Positions 1 to 11,762 of a stretch of DNA of 64,000 bases are shown here, one piece after another (the stretch's first letter is position 1; every line of letters begins with the position of its first letter). The notes beneath the pieces were generated by a model. The model did no database searches, was not told where the DNA came from, and was given only the letters and a program-made list of their open reading frames with translations. The position numbers and the translations under genes were made by a program. Origin of the DNA: Theodoxus fluviatilis (Eukaryota; Mollusca; Gastropoda; Cycloneritida; Neritidae); NCBI GenBank assembly GCA_034096865.1, contig JAWQFJ010015172.1:47501-111500 (forward strand), given 5' to 3'.

Positions 1-2468
1 ATGAACGAATGAATGATTGAATGCATGAATGAATGACGTTTTATGGCTTATCGGCCTTTGCAGGCTATATAAGGCCATTGACTATCACTAGAACTAGTGA
101 AGAGTAAGTGTGTTTTGTTGTGATTCTCCTGACTATTCGCATCGGGAGGCGCGATGGGTCTGTTCTTACCCCCACTCCCCGGGGGATGATTAAAAGATAG
201 AATGTAGAAAGAAAAAAAAAGATTGCATCTGCTGCAGGGTTTGGAACCAAAGTGTAGACGGGGGGGAGGGGGGTGGAGGCAAGAAACTTCATGAGAAGTG
301 AGACGATTAAGATCCCCCCCGTCTTTAAGTGCTTCGGCCCTGTCTTCTGAGTAAGTACGAGGTTAAGGTCTCGAAATTCCAGCGCGACATAATCCAAACT
401 CTGAAGGAAGGTTTGGCCTTAAGGCCAAAACCGTTAAAATCATGCAGGCCCATCAACAACAACACTAACATCACCTCTCTCCCTGCACTTTTCTACAGCA
501 GGCAGGACCGACCACCAGTGTGGTAACGTCATGACAAGGTGGGGAGGAACCCTGTGGGTGGGATGGGTGGGTTAGGGGTAGCCACATGCAAGGAAGGAAT
601 CGGGGGTAGAGCGAGAGTGGGGGGGCCATCTTCAGGGTGGAGGGTCGGGGCTGAAGGAAAGCCTGGCTATTACTGAAGCGGGTATCCCGCAGAGCTTACC
701 CGGGCCCAGAACAATGCGGATTGGTTCCCGCTTAGGCAGGTGATAAGGAGAGGAGGTCAGGGGTCGGCGTTCCCACCGATCTTCATCAAAACGCTAATGT
801 CACCCCTGACATTAATTACAAAGTAGTTGAATTCCTGCATTGTGCCTGCTCTGAAAGGGAGCGGTGGGCCGTGAGAACTGAACGAAGCCCGGATCAAATT
901 TGCGAGGACATGAGACTACCCAGCAATTTTCGCGACAGTCAGTGGAAGGGGGATGGCCCCAAAAATATCACTCGGGCAGACGATTTGCCAGGAGAAATGA
1001 CGGACCTCTAGAGTTCCGCGTCGTGGCTTGGAGCACCTTTGCCACAGACGAGGGCCGCGACAGGGGCAGATAGGTGGGTAGATATCGGCCCCAGGCCCTG
1101 AATGGAATCAGAGCCCAGGACCTGCCCGAATGTGGTGTTTTTCCCGTCACACACTGCTGTCATTTCCGTCTCCAGTGGGAAGAAGGAGGAGAGAGGGAGG
1201 GGAAAGGGAGGAAAGAGTGAGGAGACAGTGAGAGGAAGGGGAGGGAAGAAAGCAAGGAGGGGGAAGGGGGAAGCTGACAGAGGGGGAAGGGGGAGTGGCG
1301 TTTATGACGGGAAGGAGACAGAGAAAAAGCGCGCCAAGAAGGGTAGAAAAGCAACAATGAAAGCAAAAGCTGCGAGTGGGAGAAAAGCTGAGGGAACGAA
1401 CAGAAAGGACGAGATAGAGTGAAGGAATGAGAGGGGGAAATACGATGTCAACACCAGTTACTTATCTCCGCGTTTACTCATTATTTCTAACATAACACCT
1501 TCTTTTCTTAGAAAATTCTCCCACTCGAAATCTCACCTCACTATCTTACCTGCGGTTTACTTCTTCCAACGTTTCTGTGCGCCCTTTTTTAGTCCCAAAC
1601 TGCCTTTGCTTAGTCTTCCTCCTCTTTGTGTCCGGTATGTTGCCTCCAATACGCACCCTGTTGTTTTTCCAACTATTTTGTCCGCTGATTTTCCTTCTTG
1701 TTGTACAGCGTCCCCTAAATCTCATAAACCCCCCCCCCCCCCCCCCCCCCCCAAGCCCCCCCTCACCCGCGAGCTCTTGTCTTCTCGTAACGCTTTGTTT
1801 TGTATGATCCTTTTGGGCGCCTCCATACACATGACGAAACTATCTGCTTCCAAAGCCTCACCCCCCACCCCCGTTCTCCCCAACAAATCCCACTTCACCG
1901 GCCCAGGGACAGATTCAGTCCCCTCCTTCCCCTCCCCTCCCCCCCCCACTTCTTCATTTGTTCTTTTCTCTTCTGGAGTGTCCGTTTCGACTTTAGCAGG
2001 CATTGTGGTTCACGTCAGTAAGGCATGTTGTTTTGCTCGCTGTTTGCTGCTTCTCGCTTCCGCCTCGCAAATGGATTTTTTTCTCTACCCGAAGTAGTCA
2101 CTTGAACTTTGGAGGAAATGTAACGCTCGTTAGCAAGAACCGGGGCCAAGACTTCATGCGTGGGAGAGAAATGAACTTTCTGGGAAATTAATGAGATAGA
2201 TTGACAGTGAGGAGGAGGAGGAGGAGGAGAGGAGGAGTGCATATGTTGATATTAGGCAAAATGTATTTCTTGTACCTCTCTGTAATTTGACACTTTGATA
2301 ATCATTGCGCAACATACACGTGTTGCTGGCTGATAGGAAGCACACCTGTTGATGTGACTCAGAGTAGCGATCTTTGGCAGGAATGGTGCAGTAGGTAACT
2401 CTGTAAATGAAGCTTGATTTCTCTTTGAAATTTCCGGTGTCAGTACTGCATGACTCATTCAACAATAC
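1..2468. other. noncoding stretch with low-complexity tracts
   Basis: I see no supportable gene here. The first 40 bases are an imperfect AATG-type repeat. A purine-rich G/A block lies at about 1,170-1,430, a run of about 24 C at 1,729-1,752, and a GGA repeat at about 2,208-2,236. Open frames across these blocks are compositional: proline-, serine- or glycine-rich with no domain. Confidence 0.6.
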
Positions 2469-2470
2469 TA

Positions 2471-2495
2471 CACTGGTCCGCAAAAGTTAAGGGCC
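2471..2495 (+). repeat. Tc1 left terminal inverted repeat
   Basis: The 25 bases are the exact reverse complement of 4,043-4,067. They are preceded by TA. Confidence 0.95.
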
Positions 2496-2692
2496 ACATA
2501 AAATTCTCTCTCTCTCGGAAACAAATTTTTAAAAAATCTGCAAATCAAAGAATTATTTCAATCAACATTTAAGCAATTGATTTATGCCAAAAATTCATTG
2601 ACAAGTTAAAACTAATTAGCTTGGCATCCGTCAGAAGCACCTCACCCCCTTTTCTGAAAGTTGCAAGGAAAATCCAGTCAGTTTGTCCATGT

Positions 2693-3713
2693 TCAATAAC
2701 GGGTGTGGCCACCATTTGCTGCCAAACAATCCACCACTCGTTGCCTCATCGAGCGGACAAGGTTCTGCAGCATATGTTGTGGGATGGCGAGCCACTCCTG
2801 CTGCAGACACTGGAAGAGCTGAGCAGCATCTGCGGGATGGGGGTGATTGTCCACTACGGGGCGTCACAGAATGTCCCACAAGTTTTCAATGGGAGCCAGG
2901 TCTGGGGATCGTGCTGGCCAGTCCATGCGGACAACCTGCTGACGCTGCAGAAAGTCCCTCACCATCTCAGCACGATGAGGGGTGGCGTTGTCGTTATGTA
3001 GACAGGAGCCACGTCCCATGGCCCGCAGAGTGGGGACGATGATCGGCCTGATAATCTCATATCTGTACCTGATGCCGGTCAGGTTGCCTGTACAGAGGAG
3101 TCCTCCCATGGAGATGAAAGCCTCCCCACACCATCACAAATCCCCCTCCATAACGGTTGTGCTCTTGGACGCAAGCATCGATGAATCACTCGCCTACACG
3201 TCACCACACGCGCCTCCGAGCATTACTGTTTGACATGGTAAACAGAGATTCATCGGTAAACAGGACTGTGCCCCACTGCTGCCTGTTCCAGCGCTGGTGG
3301 TTGCGGCAGAACGCCATCCGAGCTCGGCGATGTTGTGGTGTCAGCGGTGTTCGGATGGCAGGGACCCTTGAGTGGAGGTCCACCTCGTGCAGGCGTCGCT
3401 CGATGGTGTCCTGGGAGATGGTAACGTTGGTGGCCGTCCTCAGGGCGACTCTCAGGGTCCTGGCAGCGATTGTTTGGTCACGCAGCGCCAAAAGTTGAAG
3501 ATAACGTTCTTTGCGCCGGCTCGTTGCTCGTGGGCGTCCGGAGTGGGGCCGTTCATCAGCACTTTCGGTGGCCTGGAAGCGTTCGTGCAGGCGTTGGATG
3601 ACAGAGTGGCTCACTCCAAGCCGTCTGGCAACTTCTCGGCCGGGAGTTCCATCCTGAAGCCATCCCAGCGCTCGTCCACGATCAAGTTTTGACAGTCTCT
3701 GTTTTGGAATCAT
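2693..3713 (-). pseudogene. Tc1-like DD34E transposase pseudogene
   Basis: The frame starts with Met at 3,713 (MIPKQRLSKLDRGRALGW) and has an N-terminal helix-turn-helix with a second DNA-binding region (HSGRPRATSRR). It reaches the first catalytic Asp in LFTDESLF, then stops at TGA 3,201-3,203. A second in-frame TGA lies at 3,186-3,188. A frameshift just upstream of 3,109 restores the frame reading MGGLLCTGN. The second Asp is in LHNDNATPH and the Glu in SPDLAPIENLWD, with 34 residues between them, the Tc1 spacing. A third TGA follows at 2,864-2,866, and the remnant frame continues to a natural-looking stop at 2,693-2,695. About 340 residues in total matches Tc1 transposases. At the first two stops the family expects Arg, so CGA-to-TGA decay at CpG sites is the likely cause (inference). 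Confidence 0.93.
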
Positions 3714-4042
3714 GATTATTGAGAGTCCTGGTTGCGGCCCTTAAATACCCGTTGGTTTGTAACCTTTGCTAAACAGAGGTCACTAGGGACATGGCTTGCA
3801 CGTGCAATATGCCAGAAACCTGCAGCGACATTGCTTCTTCAGCGAAACTCGACTACACTTTGTAAAATTCTCGTGAATTTGCAACGTTTTTGGCTCCGCT
3901 GACAACACCTTTGCTCAACGGCAATGCCTGCATAACACTAGCAGCAATAAATAAAGTTGCAGCGTAGCCCACCTTGCGTCATTTTCAGCGTCGTTGCCTC
4001 AGTGTAAAATAAATATTTGTAAAGCTACTAATAACAGGGGCC

Positions 4043-4067
4043 GGCCCTTAACTTTTGCGGACCAGTG
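4043..4067 (-). repeat. Tc1 right terminal inverted repeat
   Basis: Perfect inverted partner of 2,471-2,495, followed by TA at 4,068-4,069. Confidence 0.95.
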
Positions 4068-4069
4068 TA

Positions 4070-5267
4070 CCATGCAGCCGCGCATGCATTATCGTCTTCT
4101 TGCACCACGCAGTAGACGATGTGACGTGTGTTTACCATTCCCGCATCCACCTATTGATATTTACTGGTACCTACGCAATTGCAGCGGCTGGCCACATCAG
4201 TCGGTGTGCGATAGCACCCGACCAAGCCCTGCCCGAGCAATCAAGAAATGGAAGTGATGATGTTATTTAGCACCATGAAATGATTTCAGCGAATGTTCCT
4301 TGTGCTTGCTTGCTTTCCACCGACAAACAGAACGCTTATCTGGGACGCACGCTTACGTATAGAGGGCATCTGTAGCTGCTAACTAGCACCTTTGCTCCGA
4401 AGTGCTTCACGAACTCATACGAGACGCAGATCTGTGCAAGAAAATTTGCTCACAGTAGTCAAATGAAAATTAGAAGAAATACCCATTGTGTATTAGGTAA
4501 ATATCACTATTAAAATCTCATAGTTATTCATAAGGAAAATGTTATACATTTAGGCTACATTATGTATTAACGTCTCTGGTAACCTATGAACTTTGCTATT
4601 GTAGAATTGTCATACTAGCGGAGTAGACACTATGAAGAGCAAAGCTGCAGGTTATGAGGAAACCAAAAGGACATTCACTTTTTGGGTAATGGTTGTCAGG
4701 CAATTTCACTCGCGTCCATTACGACAGCAGTTCTCATATTCTCGCGGCTAACTGCTTTGAATCACAGACGCTTCAAACTGATACCTTTTTTTTTAATGGG
4801 TGGAATACAAGCGCGGACCACCCAAAGGGGACAGTTTCAATGAGGCCATGAATGGTGAATGCTACTGGACAGAGCTCTTATCCTTGAATAGTCGCCACAG
4901 TCCCAAGCTAATCTCCTTCAGCAAGGCTCATTCATGCACCAGAAACGGTTGAGGTTCCGTTCCCAAGTCTTCCCGTCCAATTCTCAACACCGTTTGGGTC
5001 GACGGAGGCGCTGTAGGTGAGATGGAAGGGAGAGCACCCTTGAAAGACCCGATGCCTTTTTTACGACCTCTCGTTAGACCTAGGGCCACTCTTCCCGGCT
5101 GACCATTGAAACCTTCCAGGAAGGCCATGCCCCCCCCCTCCCCCCTCCCCTCCCTCCCCCTTCCCCTTCCTCCCCCCTCCCCCCTCCCCCCTCCCCTCCC
5201 TCCCCCTTCCCTCCCTCCCCCTTCCCCATCTCTCATTCTTTCCTACCCCTCACCACCTCGGAGGCCG
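4070..5267. other. noncoding stretch
   Basis: AT-rich from about 4,430 to 4,800, then a polypyrimidine block at about 5,127-5,230 built from CCCTCCC and CCCTTCC units. I see no gene. Confidence 0.6.
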
Positions 5268-5276
5268 GACTCTGTG

Positions 5277-5692
5277 CATTCTGTAAACCCGAGTCAGTAG
5301 TATTGACTCTGGCACAGTTCGCAATGAATGCGTAATAGGCTTGACCCTTGGCATTACAGCCTTGCGCCAAAAATAGTTCGTACTGATACTATTTTCTCTC
5401 CACTTTTTACAAAAATCATTCAGATGTAAAAACTTGGTTCCATTTCAACACAAACATTTTATTGTATCGAATAAACGCTTGTTTGTTGTCTCAACAAGAG
5501 TAAGATAAGAGTTTTGTGCGAAATAGTCTTAGAACTACTTTAACGGCGTATGTCAGTGAGCACATCGGCTATCCCACAAGCCTCTCGTGTGACCTCCGCT
5601 TGCATAAATTGGCCAAAAACCTTCCATCACGTGATGTGAACTGTGCTAGAGATACTTTTGCCGGTAGGCGAAATCTCTAGTTTACTAGAATG
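5277..5692. mobile_element. MITE-like nonautonomous element with 9-bp target duplication, copy 1
   Basis: A 416-bp noncoding element that begins CATTCTGTAAACCCGAG and ends CTAGAATG. It is flanked by GACTCTGTG (5,268-5,276) and GACCCTGTG (5,693-5,701), a 9-bp target duplication with one mismatch. The same element, diverged but collinear, occurs at 41,957-42,364 and, as part of the palindrome, at 59,912-60,319. The terminal inverted repeats are short (CATTCT/AGAATG, with weaker matching for about 17 bp). A subterminal hairpin lies near the right end (about 5,647-5,681). Among known superfamilies, a 9-bp duplication best fits Mutator-like elements. No transposase is present, so the superfamily is inference. 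Confidence 0.85.
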
Positions 5693-5701
5693 GACCCTGT
5701 G

Positions 5702-7342
5702 TAGACCCTGAGTGAAGGGAGAGGTGGAAGATGAGGGTGGAAGAGGGAAGAGACCGGGTGGACAGTATGCTTAAGGGTGGACGCTCAGGGGGAGGGGTAA
5801 GGCAGGGGGTAGGGAGAAGGCAGGGGGGGGGAGAAAGGCAGAGGAGAGGGGGGAGGCAGAGGGGAGGGGGAAGGCAGGATGGGGGGGGGGGGGGGTAGGA
5901 TGATGGAAGGGAGCTCCTACTTGAAAGGCAACATTCCCTCAGAAAAGTGACCCCCTGGAGACCTGCCCATCTGTCGTGACTGGTCAGTTGCCTTGACCGC
6001 TGGTGTCCCCCTCTCCCGCCCCTTCCCTCTACCAAAGGTTCCACCCCAGTTCCCCTTACACCCTTCCTTGTTCTACCCCAGCATAGTCCTCTCCCCCGGT
6101 CCAAGCTTGCTGATCTGGATTCCTGCGCACCCGACAGGTGTTGGCGTTTGGAAGACGGCGGAAAGCGCTGACGCAGGAGTAAAAACTTCGCGGTGACCCA
6201 AACTGCGGCCTCAGCGCATTGCAGATATCTGCGGTTGAGAGTTCGGTAGGTCAGCTGTGGAGAGACCAGGTTGACTGACGAAGCAAGGGAGTAGAGAAAA
6301 GCTGGAGTGAATTTTTTATTTTGGAGCTGTTGAAAGGTATGAGGGCTTTCTCCTCGCAGTTATAGGGTTCAGTGTTCAATGCTTCGCAGGTCCTGGGATT
6401 TTATTTTTCATGTGGGGGAAAAAAAGATGTGTGTTCAATGCGTGTTCACACTTGAAACTGAAATATAAAGATTTGTTAAGGCCAATGCTAAATTAAAATG
6501 GGATAATTACATTGATGCTTTCATTTACATCGTTTCTATGGTATTAAGGGTAATCTAATCAAAATCGCAGAAAAATTGCGACTTTGGTCTTGTAATCAGA
6601 ACGTACACTACGCAGCGGCCCGGAAATGCAGATAAGAAAAACTTTACACGATGTCTCAACTGATCATCCTCACTGCTCGACTCATCGGGAAATTGACTTC
6701 CTCATGCGATTGGGCAGTGTCCCCATGACGCTGATCACGTGACACGATGGTGTCTAGACCTTGGATATGTCCAGGCACGTAGCCATTTCTCTGGACTTAT
6801 GTCCTCCACATAGCAATGCCATGACTCAAAATGTCATTTTTTGTAATGAAAAAGAATAAGAACATATATTGATGTACTGCAATTTATATGATGACTTGGA
6901 GAAAAAGTATAATCAAACAGCATTTAGAGGCAGGAACATTATTTATTGCAACTAATACTAACGTCAAATAAGAAACCAATCAGAGATGTTGCGATGTACA
7001 ATCACTAAGCGCTGAAAGTTCGAGAGGAAAAATGCTGTTGATTGTATGTTATCAACCTTTTACCTTATGAGCTCTAATGTTGAATTGTGAAAGGTGGTCG
7101 CCCCACATGCAATAAAAAGTCAAAGTCAAAGCCATAGTCTCCCAGACGGCGTGGCATCTGTTCTTGAAGCCAAGTTCTTGCCAAAGCAAGACGTCCGTGG
7201 GCTTTGTAAGCCTAACAGCAGGTCTGTGGCTCCAAGTCCAAATGTGCGCGACCCTATTAGAAGTATTTGCGTGCAGATACATGTGCATGAATGCATGCTT
7301 GCTCGCGTGTGTGGATGTGAGTGTGCATGGTGAGTGGATGCG
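5702..7342. other. noncoding stretch
   Basis: A G-rich block at about 5,760-5,900 includes a G run near 5,881-5,895, and is a possible quadruplex-forming tract. The remainder is unique-looking AT-rich DNA with no supportable gene. Confidence 0.6.
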
Positions 7343-7346
7343 GGTA

Positions 7347-7383
<37 letters not shown>

Positions 7384-7640
7384 ATGCGTGCGTGCGTGTG
7401 CATGTATGTGTGTGCGTGTGTGTGTTTGTGTGTGTGAGACAGACAGACAGACAGACAGACAAACAAGCAGGCAGGCAGGCAGGCAGACAGGCGGGCGGGC
7501 GGGCAGGCAAGCAGGCATACAGATAGACAGGCAGGCAGGCAGATGGACAGATGAACGGACGGACGGACAGATAGACACACAGAGACACAGACAGTCAGGC
7601 AGGTAATCAGGCTGGCAGGCTGGCAGATAGAGAGACAAGA
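7343..7640. repeat. compound microsatellite (TG)n - (ACAG)n - (GCAG/GCGG)n
   Basis: TG/CG dinucleotides run to about 7,436, followed by tetranucleotides of the ACAG, GCAG and GCGG types. All overlapping open frames (Cys/Leu/Val or Thr/His repeats) are compositional. Confidence 0.95.
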
Positions 7641-9303
7641 CAGACAAGACAGAGACATTTACTTTTGGATCCCACGGTCGCTCCACGAGAAAAGTTCGTG
7701 GCTCTTTCCTGCAAGATTATTAAAGACGCTGATAAGTATCTTCACTTCACTTTTTCTTGATAAATTACGTCTATTTTTCTGTTCATGTCCACATAACAGG
7801 ACACCTGCGCTTAGTGCATTTCTGCAGTGATACGTGTATCATGTCTCAGATAGTGGTAAGCCAGTGAAGGGCAAACGTGTCATGCTTTCATCCAATGACA
7901 ATAAATATGCAACTTAATCCGCCAACGGCAAGGTGTTCAACAGGTGATGAGGCTCCAAGCATGAACCCGTCAATGAAATTCAGCGGTAAAAATAAGTAGG
8001 AAACCATGCTTCTGAATGGAGCCATTGAGAGCATGCAAGCTTATACCAAGATGGCCAAGCAGTATGACGAAGGGAGCCATCTGCTCTTATCTCAAATGTC
8101 GTTTGGGAGCAGTGTGTGATGAGCGTTGAACTTGTTATGATGAAACAAACGGTTTGAATTTCAGCCAACAGCGCATTTTGCTAACAGGCATGAAAATAAA
8201 GACAGCACGTTTCCACGTAGTGGTGATAACTACACACTGTAGACACGTCGTTTTTGTGTGAGTGCGTGCATGCTTGTACTCGCGCGCGTGGGTACGCACG
8301 CACGCATTCACTCTTTTTTACGGACAACTGACGGATGCTAGATAGAGGCAGAGATACATAACTGTGCTGAGAAGAGCATACGAAATATAAAGTAACTTGG
8401 CAACGAAATAACGGAGGTTGAATGTTTAGATTGAACCTCGAAGGGAGAATGGTTGTTCCGACTAATTGAATTGTTTCGTCCAGGCCGATGTTATTACTTT
8501 CCAACGGTCCTATTCAAGGCCACATCAATTATCACGGCAAAGAAGTAATGCTCATATATAAAGAGACGTTACATAGCATCAAACATGCCGAAAGAACCTT
8601 TTAACCTACTCGGGACACACGCACTTTTCTCCTTGAAAACAAGAAAACACGCTCATCAGCCCTCGGTAGGACGCGCAGCAAAACTCTGGCAGCCGTCCAA
8701 TGTAAACCGCTCATAACCCTCATATAAAAAAATAAGTTACTAATTCCTCTCTAGAATTTCCTCTTGCCACATTGCGCAGCCCTTCATCCGGAACTCTCGA
8801 ACAATGTATTGGCTCGAATCTCTGCAAAGACCTGCCTACGGACTTGCTGGGTTGTGGAGGCAGGCAGAGGATCAAAAAGTCCTCATCAAAGTGCCTGTGT
8901 CAACATTAAGGAGCTGCCGGGGCGCGAGACCAACGGCCCGAGAAAGGTCTTCGGCGGGCGATGTCGGGACTGGGAGGACGATAGCGGCGGTGGACGGGAC
9001 ATGGCGTGGTGGGTCTGAATGGCGGCTCCCAACCATGAGCCTCGCGATGGCCAATTTGAACCTTGATGTCTCCAGCCCTCTGGCTGACAGGCAGCCCGGG
9101 CTACCCGTGCTCACCCACCCGGTTCCTACCCGCCGTTGCGGATGGGTGGCCGCGGGGATTGGGACTCGAGGATTAAGGGTGGGGAGGGGGAGTCAGGACC
9201 CGAGCCTTTAGCAAAGATGGGGATTAAGGAGTAGGTGGAGGAGTTGTGCATGGGGAGAGAAGGATGTGTGTGTCGCCGTGCGACGACTGTGATGTTCTTG
9301 CAG

Positions 9304-9305
<2 letters not shown>
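7641..9305. other. noncoding stretch with a CpG-richer segment
   Basis: Mostly AT-balanced unique sequence. About 8,900-9,200 is clearly richer in GC and CpG than its surroundings. I recognise no coding domain. Confidence 0.5.
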
Positions 9306-9374
<69 letters not shown>

Positions 9375-9391
9375 TGTGTGTGTGTGTGTGT
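9306..9391. repeat. (TG)n microsatellite
   Basis: An almost uninterrupted TG dinucleotide run. Confidence 0.97.
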
Positions 9392-9583
9392 TTGCTCATG
9401 GAAAATAAAAAATAATTGAACTTAGACAATTTCACAAATACAATTTGACAGAGAGACTCGCTCATTGTCAAACAGCAACAAAAAACTGAATTATTCCATG
9501 GATGATCCCTACGAGACAGAACATTTGTAAAGTATCAATATAACAGCCAAATATGCAACACTTCTCGACATTGTTACTAATGG

Positions 9584-9688
9584 ATGTGTACTTTGACGCC
9601 ACTTAGTTCTGTCAGTGAGAGGTCTTATTTATTGTATGTGTACTTTGACGCCACTTAGTTCTGTCAGTGAGAGGTCTTATTTATTGTA
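9584..9688. repeat. two-copy tandem duplication, 52-bp unit
   Basis: The 52-bp unit beginning ATGTGTACTTTGACGCC at 9,584 is repeated essentially identically from 9,636. Confidence 0.93.
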
Positions 9689-10230
9689 TTTGCACTGCAA
9701 CGCCTTGCCTTTTGTATCACAAAAAAAGGAAAATGATGGAATTCGCAATTACTTGCAGGATGCCGGCATAGGGAAGTCTGTGAGGAGGAGGGAGGGAGTG
9801 GGAGGGAGTGGGAGTGAGTGAGACCACAAGCCTCAATATAGGTGGACCTGTTCAATAGAGCCAGAAGATCAATACACGATGAGATTGGATATGATTCAGA
9901 AACCAACAAACACGAATATTGATGCGGAAAGCTATTTGAGGGGAATGCAGTGGAGGAAGTGACTTCATGTTTATCACAGCAGGATAGTGGCCAGTTTATG
10001 GAGACTGACGTATCAAGAATACGCACATGGGGGCAGCTCTCTGCTAACGCCACCCTCAACCCCCTTTCTCCTCCAACCCCTCTGCCCGGGAACACTCGCA
10101 TGTTGACTGAGAAGTCGCGGGTTTGGTTCTAGTTGACGGACCAACATATTCATGTCATTTTTCTCCCTGATCCCCGAAAGAGGAATTTAACTTTTATATT
10201 CCCCGTCCTCACACCGTCGTCACCAGCTGC

Positions 10231-10363
10231 CAGTCTGTTAGTCTGACAGTCTGTTAGTCTGACAGTCTGTTAGTCTGACAGTCTGTTAGTCTGACAGTCT
10301 GTTAGTCTGACAGTCTATTAGTCTGACAGTCTGTTAGTCTGACAGTCTGTTAGTCTGACAGTC
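10231..10363. repeat. 16-bp minisatellite
   Basis: About eight tandem copies of AGTCTGTTAGTCTGAC, with one unit showing an A for G substitution near 10,317. Confidence 0.95.
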
Positions 10364-10371
10364 GAGTCGGC

Positions 10372-10557
10372 TCTGTGTGTGTGTGTGTGTGTGTGTTTTT
10401 AAGCGCACGCGCGCGTGCGTGCTTGAGTGCTTTGTATTATGTTGGCCTGTCGGTCGGTAAGTCTGCGTGCTCGTCTGTCTGCACGTCAGTGTGTCTTTGT
10501 CTGTCTGTCTGTCTGTCTGTGTGTCTGTGTGTCTGTCTGTCTGTCTGTGTGTCTGTG

Positions 10558-10593
<36 letters not shown>

Positions 10594-10689
10594 GGTCTGT
10601 CTGTCTGTCTGTCTGATTGTCTGTATGTCTGTCTGTCTGTCTGATTGTCTGTCTGTCTGTCTGTCTGTCTGCCTGTCTGTCAGTCTGTG

Positions 10690-10740
<51 letters not shown>

Positions 10741-10745
10741 CGCTC
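10372..10745. repeat. compound microsatellite (TG)n, (TCTG)n, (TC)n
   Basis: TG repeats at 10,372-10,397, TCTG tetranucleotides from about 10,497 to 10,705, then a TC run to about 10,745. Confidence 0.95.
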
Positions 10746-11367
10746 TTGTGTGACCAAACACACGAAACTTGTTTATCAGTGCTTTGGGCACTGCCCATTA
10801 AAGGGAGAAGTAAGATGTTCCCTGTGACGCCAAACAGTGTAATTACTAACTTTATCTCCATACTGACCTGTTCAGCAGATGTGTACGCCAACAGCTCTTA
10901 AAAACAGATTATGTGAGCATATGTTCAAGCCACAAGGTCAACATAAGTAAAGGGCCCTGCCCCGCTCTATGGCGCCATAACACGCGGCTCACGCTTCACA
11001 CTCGGTGTCCAAAAGGTCGGACGCAACTAGCGGCGATAGAACTGAATTGTCGTCGTGTGGAAGCTGACGGTTCCCTGTGACTGAGACGGAGTCCACTGCA
11101 TTATTTCTTGGGCACCGCTCGGCAGGAATAATGCATTGAGAAACCTATCTGATCCAGAGCATCCAAGTGATCTGGATGCGAGACAGGGTCACCGTAGCTG
11201 AAGATCGATTTTGTAGTGTATTTCCCATTAATTTATCGTCGAAAACTCACGATGCACTATTTCTTAGTTCATGGTTTGAAATGTTGGAGTTTTTGTGAAG
11301 GTTTTTGAAGGAACGGGAAGATTGTAGCGCAATCGGGCTGTTTACATCAGCCTCTCTCCGCTAATGC
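10746..11367. other. noncoding stretch
   Basis: I see no gene or repeat structure that can be supported here. Confidence 0.5.
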
Positions 11368-11762
11368 TGTTGCCTGGTCACGTGGTTGAGACGGGCTAAA
11401 TTTGTCGTGGCTGTGTCACGTGACGTCAGTCGATTTCCAGCTGGAGCGTGAGAGTATATTGTACTGTTCTGGAATCTGTGTAAAGGGTATATAAGCGCGA
11501 CAAAGCGACAGAGAGAGGGAGAACATGAGCAGATACGACAGAGTTAAATTGAGAGCTTAACTAAAAGATAAACGAGTCCTCCTTTGTAAGGAGTGAGTCC
11601 TCTGCGGCATTGCGCGTAGAGTGAAGTTGTTACGACGAAGCTGTTTACTGATTGTCACCGCTGTGTATCGACCAGTGTGTGAATAAAGTTTTATCGAAAA
11701 CGATCACCAGCGTTTGTGAACTTCGACTTTCTGGTGCAAGCTAGAAGAACCCCCGTATAACA
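11368..11762 (+). promoter_or_regulatory. LTR-like promoter and polyadenylation block (candidate solo LTR)
   Basis: The block contains CACGTG boxes at 11,379-11,384 and 11,417-11,422, a CRE-type TGACGTCA at 11,421-11,428, a TATATAAG box at 11,488-11,495, and an AATAAA signal at 11,682-11,687. It can be bounded by TGTT (11,368) and AACA (11,759-11,762), the terminal form of many LTRs. The TATA-to-polyA spacing of about 195 bp suits the U3-R-U5 layout of a retrotransposon LTR. I found no matching flanking duplication and no gag or pol nearby. A stand-alone cellular promoter followed by a chance polyA signal is therefore equally possible, and the boundaries are tentative. Confidence 0.4.

Larger units (their letters stand above)
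2471..4067 (-). mobile_element. Tc1/mariner-superfamily DNA transposon, full length but inactivated
   Basis: A 1,597-bp element bounded by perfect 25-bp terminal inverted repeats (2,471-2,495 and 4,043-4,067, beginning CACTGGTCCGCA). It is flanked on both sides by the dinucleotide TA (2,469-2,470 and 4,068-4,069), the target duplication expected of Tc1/mariner. The transposase gene runs on the minus strand and occupies the middle. The residues show a Tc1-type DD34E catalytic triad. Both ends and the target duplication are intact, so the insertion is recognisable as a unit. The reading frame is interrupted, so it cannot supply its own transposase, though the intact ends could in principle be mobilised by a related enzyme. 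Confidence 0.95.

Noticed and set aside
7052..7686. Several 100-186-codon Cys/Leu/Pro and Thr/His open frames
   Set aside because: They are translations of TG, ACAG and GCAG microsatellites. The same type recurs at 10.4, 15.6, 22.6, 32.7 and 33.7 kb.
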